The translations under genes and the position numbers were made by a program. Of a stretch of 35,256 nucleotides of DNA, positions 33,536-35,256 are shown one piece after another. This stretch comes from Candidatus Intestinimonas pullistercoris (lineage in GTDB: Bacteria; Bacillota; Clostridia; Oscillospirales; Oscillospiraceae): NCBI GenBank assembly GCA_019119795.1, contig DWWJ01000188.1:1-35256 (forward strand). Direction: 5' to 3'. Within the stretch, counting starts at the first letter, position 1. Each line of letters opens with the position of its first letter. The notes beneath the pieces are model-generated. The model was not told where the DNA came from, did not search any database, and saw only the letters and a program-made list of their open reading frames with translations.

Positions 33536-33853
33536 TTGTCCAAAAAAGCACTGGGGACCCTGACCGAGACCATGTTCTACGTCCTCATGTCCTTTTTGAA
33601 GACGGAGCGGTGCGGCACCGAGGTGGCCGAGTTCGTGGTGCAGAAGACCAGGGGCCGGGTGCGTCTGGGGCCCGGGACCCTCTACACCATCCTGGGGAAG
33701 TTCGAGGAGGAGGGCCTGCTGAAGGAGGTGGCGGTGGAGGGCCGGAAGCGGACCTACCAGCTCACCGACCAGGGCAGGGCCCTCTATCAGGAGGAGGTGG
33801 CCCGGCTGCGCGCCTGCGTGGCCGACGCCGACAGCGAGGAGGTGCAGGCATGA
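33536..33853 (+). CDS. PadR-family transcriptional regulator (TTG start)
   Basis: This 105-residue winged-helix regulator is of the short PadR type. It has the N-terminal ALGTLTETMFYVLMSFLKTERCGTEVAEFV helices, the recognition segment LGPGTLYTILGKFEEEGLLKEV and the wing GRKRTYQLTDQGRALYQEEV. TTG at 33536, 4-5 bases behind GGAGGGAGG, gives the standard start SKKALGTL; earlier in-frame ATGs overlap the promoter. The last bases overlap the next gene as ATGA. The promoter is a perfect sigma-A consensus covered with candidate operators, so it is probably autorepressed, and the DUF2812 membrane protein is its main output. The inducing signal is unknown. Confidence 0.92.
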   Translation: MSKKALGTLTETMFYVLMSFLKTERCGTEVAEFVVQKTRGRVRLGPGTLYTILGKFEEEGLLKEVAVEGRKRTYQLTDQGRALYQEEVARLRACVADADSEEVQA

Positions 33854-35067
33854 AGAACGCTTTTGTACGCAGGCTCGTCCCGGTGGACTTTCTGGACCTG
33901 GACGGGTTGGAGCTTTGGCTGGAGGAGATGGCGGCCAAGGGGCTCCACTTCCAGGGATTCGGGGCCCTTTTCGCCCACTTCCAGCGGGGTGCGCCGGCCC
34001 AGGTCCGCTACCACGCCGAGCCCACCCCGGACAAGCGGCGGGACGTGATCCCGGGACAGGCCGCGGACTGCGGAGAGCTGGGCTGGCGCTATGTGGAGAA
34101 AATTGGCTGGCTGGCCATCTTCCGGACCATCGCCCCTGATGCCCCGGACTTCCACACCGACCCGGTGACCCAGAGCTACACCCTGGAGCGGATGACCCGG
34201 ACCATGACCCGCTACACCTGGCTCCTCCTGGCCTTTATGATCCCCCTGACCGCCTTCCTCATCTGGGCCCGTTTGGACAGCAGCTTCGGCCTAGTCCTCG
34301 ATCTGGTCCGATACGGCTCCCTCTACACCAGCTTTGTCTTTCTGCTGGACCTGGTCCTCACGGTCCACATTGTGCGGGAGGTCTGGGGCCTGTGCCGCCT
34401 GCGGCGGCGGCTCCGGGCGGGCATCCCCCACCAGCGGCCCGCCCGCTGGCGGCACACCGGCCTCGTCCGGCAGGGGTACACCCTTCTGCTCTGTGTCCTC
34501 GCCCTGGCCCAAAGCGGCGGAGCCTGTGCCTACTTTTTGGGCCCGACCCGCTGGAGCACAGAGCTCTCCTCCCTGGACCGCCCCGCCCCGGTGCTCTCCC
34601 TGGCGGAGCTGGAGGGGGAGGGATACGCCCCGGAGCCCTTCGGGTACCCCGGCTACGAGGGCCCCGACCGGGACAACTATGTCTCCTATGAGTGGAAGCT
34701 CCTGGCCCGCATCTATGAGGTGGACCAGGCGGGCGTTGTGGACGGGGACCGGCGCCGCCTGGACATGGAGTGGTACAGCCTGACCCTTCCCTTCCTGGCC
34801 GCTCCCCTGCTGGACGACCTCATGGACTACCACCTCTATGACTTGCCCTACCGGCCGGAGCGCTACGCGATAGAGGAACTCACCGTCTCCGGCTTTGACC
34901 GCCTGGTGGTCGTGGATAATGTAAGCTACGGCGGCCAGCAGCTCTTCGCCCAGGTGGGGCGGCGGGTGGTCTATCTGGACTACAGCGGACCCCTGGACCT
35001 GCGGGACCACCTGGAGGATGTGGCCGGACTGCTGGCTTGGAGCGGCCAGAATCGAACAGACGTTTGA
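33850..35067 (+). CDS. DUF2812-like membrane protein partnered with PadR
   Basis: This 405-residue protein starts with a soluble segment (1-115). Its LVPVDFLDLDGLELWLEEMAAKGLHFQGFG and later RYHAEPTPDKRRD, ELGWRYVEKIGWLAIF patterns resemble DUF2812, a domain often encoded just after PadR regulators. Three hydrophobic helices follow (about 123-140, 158-177, 210-230), then a polar C-terminal domain of about 175 residues with no further clear helix, probably on the other side of the membrane. It overlaps padR by 4 bases (ATGA), so the two are translated together. By analogy such pairs respond to membrane or envelope stress, but no function is established. Its stop codon lies inside the dinB LexA box. 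Confidence 0.8.
   Translation: MKNAFVRRLVPVDFLDLDGLELWLEEMAAKGLHFQGFGALFAHFQRGAPAQVRYHAEPTPDKRRDVIPGQAADCGELGWRYVEKIGWLAIFRTIAPDAPDFHTDPVTQSYTLERMTRTMTRYTWLLLAFMIPLTAFLIWARLDSSFGLVLDLVRYGSLYTSFVFLLDLVLTVHIVREVWGLCRLRRRLRAGIPHQRPARWRHTGLVRQGYTLLLCVLALAQSGGACAYFLGPTRWSTELSSLDRPAPVLSLAELEGEGYAPEPFGYPGYEGPDRDNYVSYEWKLLARIYEVDQAGVVDGDRRRLDMEWYSLTLPFLAAPLLDDLMDYHLYDLPYRPERYAIEELTVSGFDRLVVVDNVSYGGQQLFAQVGRRVVYLDYSGPLDLRDHLEDVAGLLAWSGQNRTDV
35053..35066 (+). promoter_or_regulatory. LexA/DinR box at the dinB promoter
   Basis: CGAACAGACGTTTG matches the Gram-positive LexA consensus CGAACRNRYGTTYG at every defined position. It overlaps the first three bases of the -35 box of the dinB promoter. It also codes the last residues of the DUF2812 protein, since the first two bases of that gene's TGA stop fall in the box. 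Confidence 0.88.
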
Positions 35068-35092
35068 CAGCTCTCCCCCGGCGTGCTACACT
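35064..35092 (+). promoter_or_regulatory. Sigma-A promoter of dinB
   Basis: -35 TTGACA (35064-35069), 17-base spacer, -10 TACACT (35087-35092). It is about 25 bases before the GTG start and is covered at its -35 by the LexA box. Confidence 0.85.
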
Positions 35093-35116
35093 GGAGGGGA
35101 AAGGGGGCGTTCCGCG

Positions 35117-35256
35117 GTGGACCGGACCATTCTGCACTGTGACCTCAACGGCTTCTACGCCTCGGTGGAGCTCCGGGAGCGCCCCGACCTGTGGGAAAAG
35201 CCCGTGGCGGTCTGCGGCGACCCGGAGAGCCGCCACGGCATCATCCTGGCCAAGAA
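35117..35256 (+). CDS. dinB: DNA polymerase IV (Y-family), N-terminal fragment cut by window edge
   Basis: The 46 visible codons from GTG 35117 begin MDRTILHCDLNGFYASVELRE, with the Y-family catalytic start (H-x-D-x-N-x-F-Y-A-S-V-E). They go on to PVAVCGDPESRHGIILAK, the second conserved block (P-x-A-V-G-G-D-P-x-x-R-x-G-I-V/I). These are diagnostic for DinB/Pol IV, the translesion polymerase. The Asp in HCDLN is the first metal ligand. GGGGG lies 9 bases before the GTG. LexA control is supported by the perfect box at 35053-35066. Distinction from UmuC/PolV-like Y-polymerases rests on the short N-terminus only. Confidence 0.9.
   Translation, partial: MDRTILHCDLNGFYASVELRERPDLWEKPVAVCGDPESRHGIILAK

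Overview
The window is a gene-dense, high-GC chromosomal segment with housekeeping genes on both strands. The organism is most likely a spore-forming, anaerobic member of the Clostridia, in the Oscillospiraceae range (Flavonifractor/Lawsonibacter-like). This is inferred from AddAB instead of RecBCD, SpoVAD and SpoVAE, an archaeal-type AspRS joined to GatCAB under a T-box, an FMN riboswitch in front of RibU, a Gram-positive type LexA box, purine-rich ribosome binding sites and frequent TTG/GTG starts. No species call is made. No rRNA, tRNA, transposon, prophage module or CRISPR array was seen.

Layout. (1) 1-3850, minus strand: a small unknown gene, addB and the first codons of addA, with a sigma-A promoter at 3822-3850 (recombinational repair). 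(2) 3853-5914, minus: asd-dapA for the diaminopimelate/lysine pathway. (3) 6190-8905, plus: a secreted SpoIID/LytB-domain protein and queA. (4) 9002-10393, minus: spoVAD-spoVAE (spore dipicolinate uptake), without spoVAC beside them. (5) 10615-13535, plus: a cysteine-rich protein, an acyl-ACP thioesterase and guaB. (6) 13601-13994: a spacer with strong hairpins and two tiny ORFs. (7) 13995-18649, minus: dgt-dnaG-rpoD-Nudix, a form of the macromolecular synthesis operon. (8) 18741-20134, minus: a YigZ/IMPACT protein and a methyltransferase. (9) 20232-25145, minus: T-box leader-aspS-gatC-gatA-gatB, the indirect route to Asn-tRNA(Asn). The specifier codon reads AAC (Asn), and AspRS has His and Pro at the two positions recalled as marking non-discriminating enzymes. 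(10) 25171-31655, plus: a family 4 uracil-DNA glycosylase, a DivIVA-like coiled-coil protein, a zinc-ribbon/L7-L12-like/membrane protein, tepA, uppP and ftsK, which reads as a division, envelope and DNA-translocation neighbourhood. (11) 31729-33372: a SLOG/DUF1273 gene (minus) diverging from an FMN riboswitch-ribU unit (plus), with a LexA-like box between them. (12) 33453-35256, plus: an autoregulated-looking padR-DUF2812 pair, then the start of dinB. The dinB promoter carries a perfect match to the Bacillus-type LexA box, and this box also contains the stop codon of the DUF2812 gene.

The most unusual items are the zinc-ribbon/L7-L12-like/membrane protein at 26635-27117, the two LexA-type sites, the matched T-box/AspRS/GatCAB set, the head-on overlapping promoters between asd and the SpoIID-like gene, the helically phased PadR operator candidates and the micro-ORF/hairpin spacer after guaB. 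All function calls come from reading motifs and comparing with remembered families; no database search was run.
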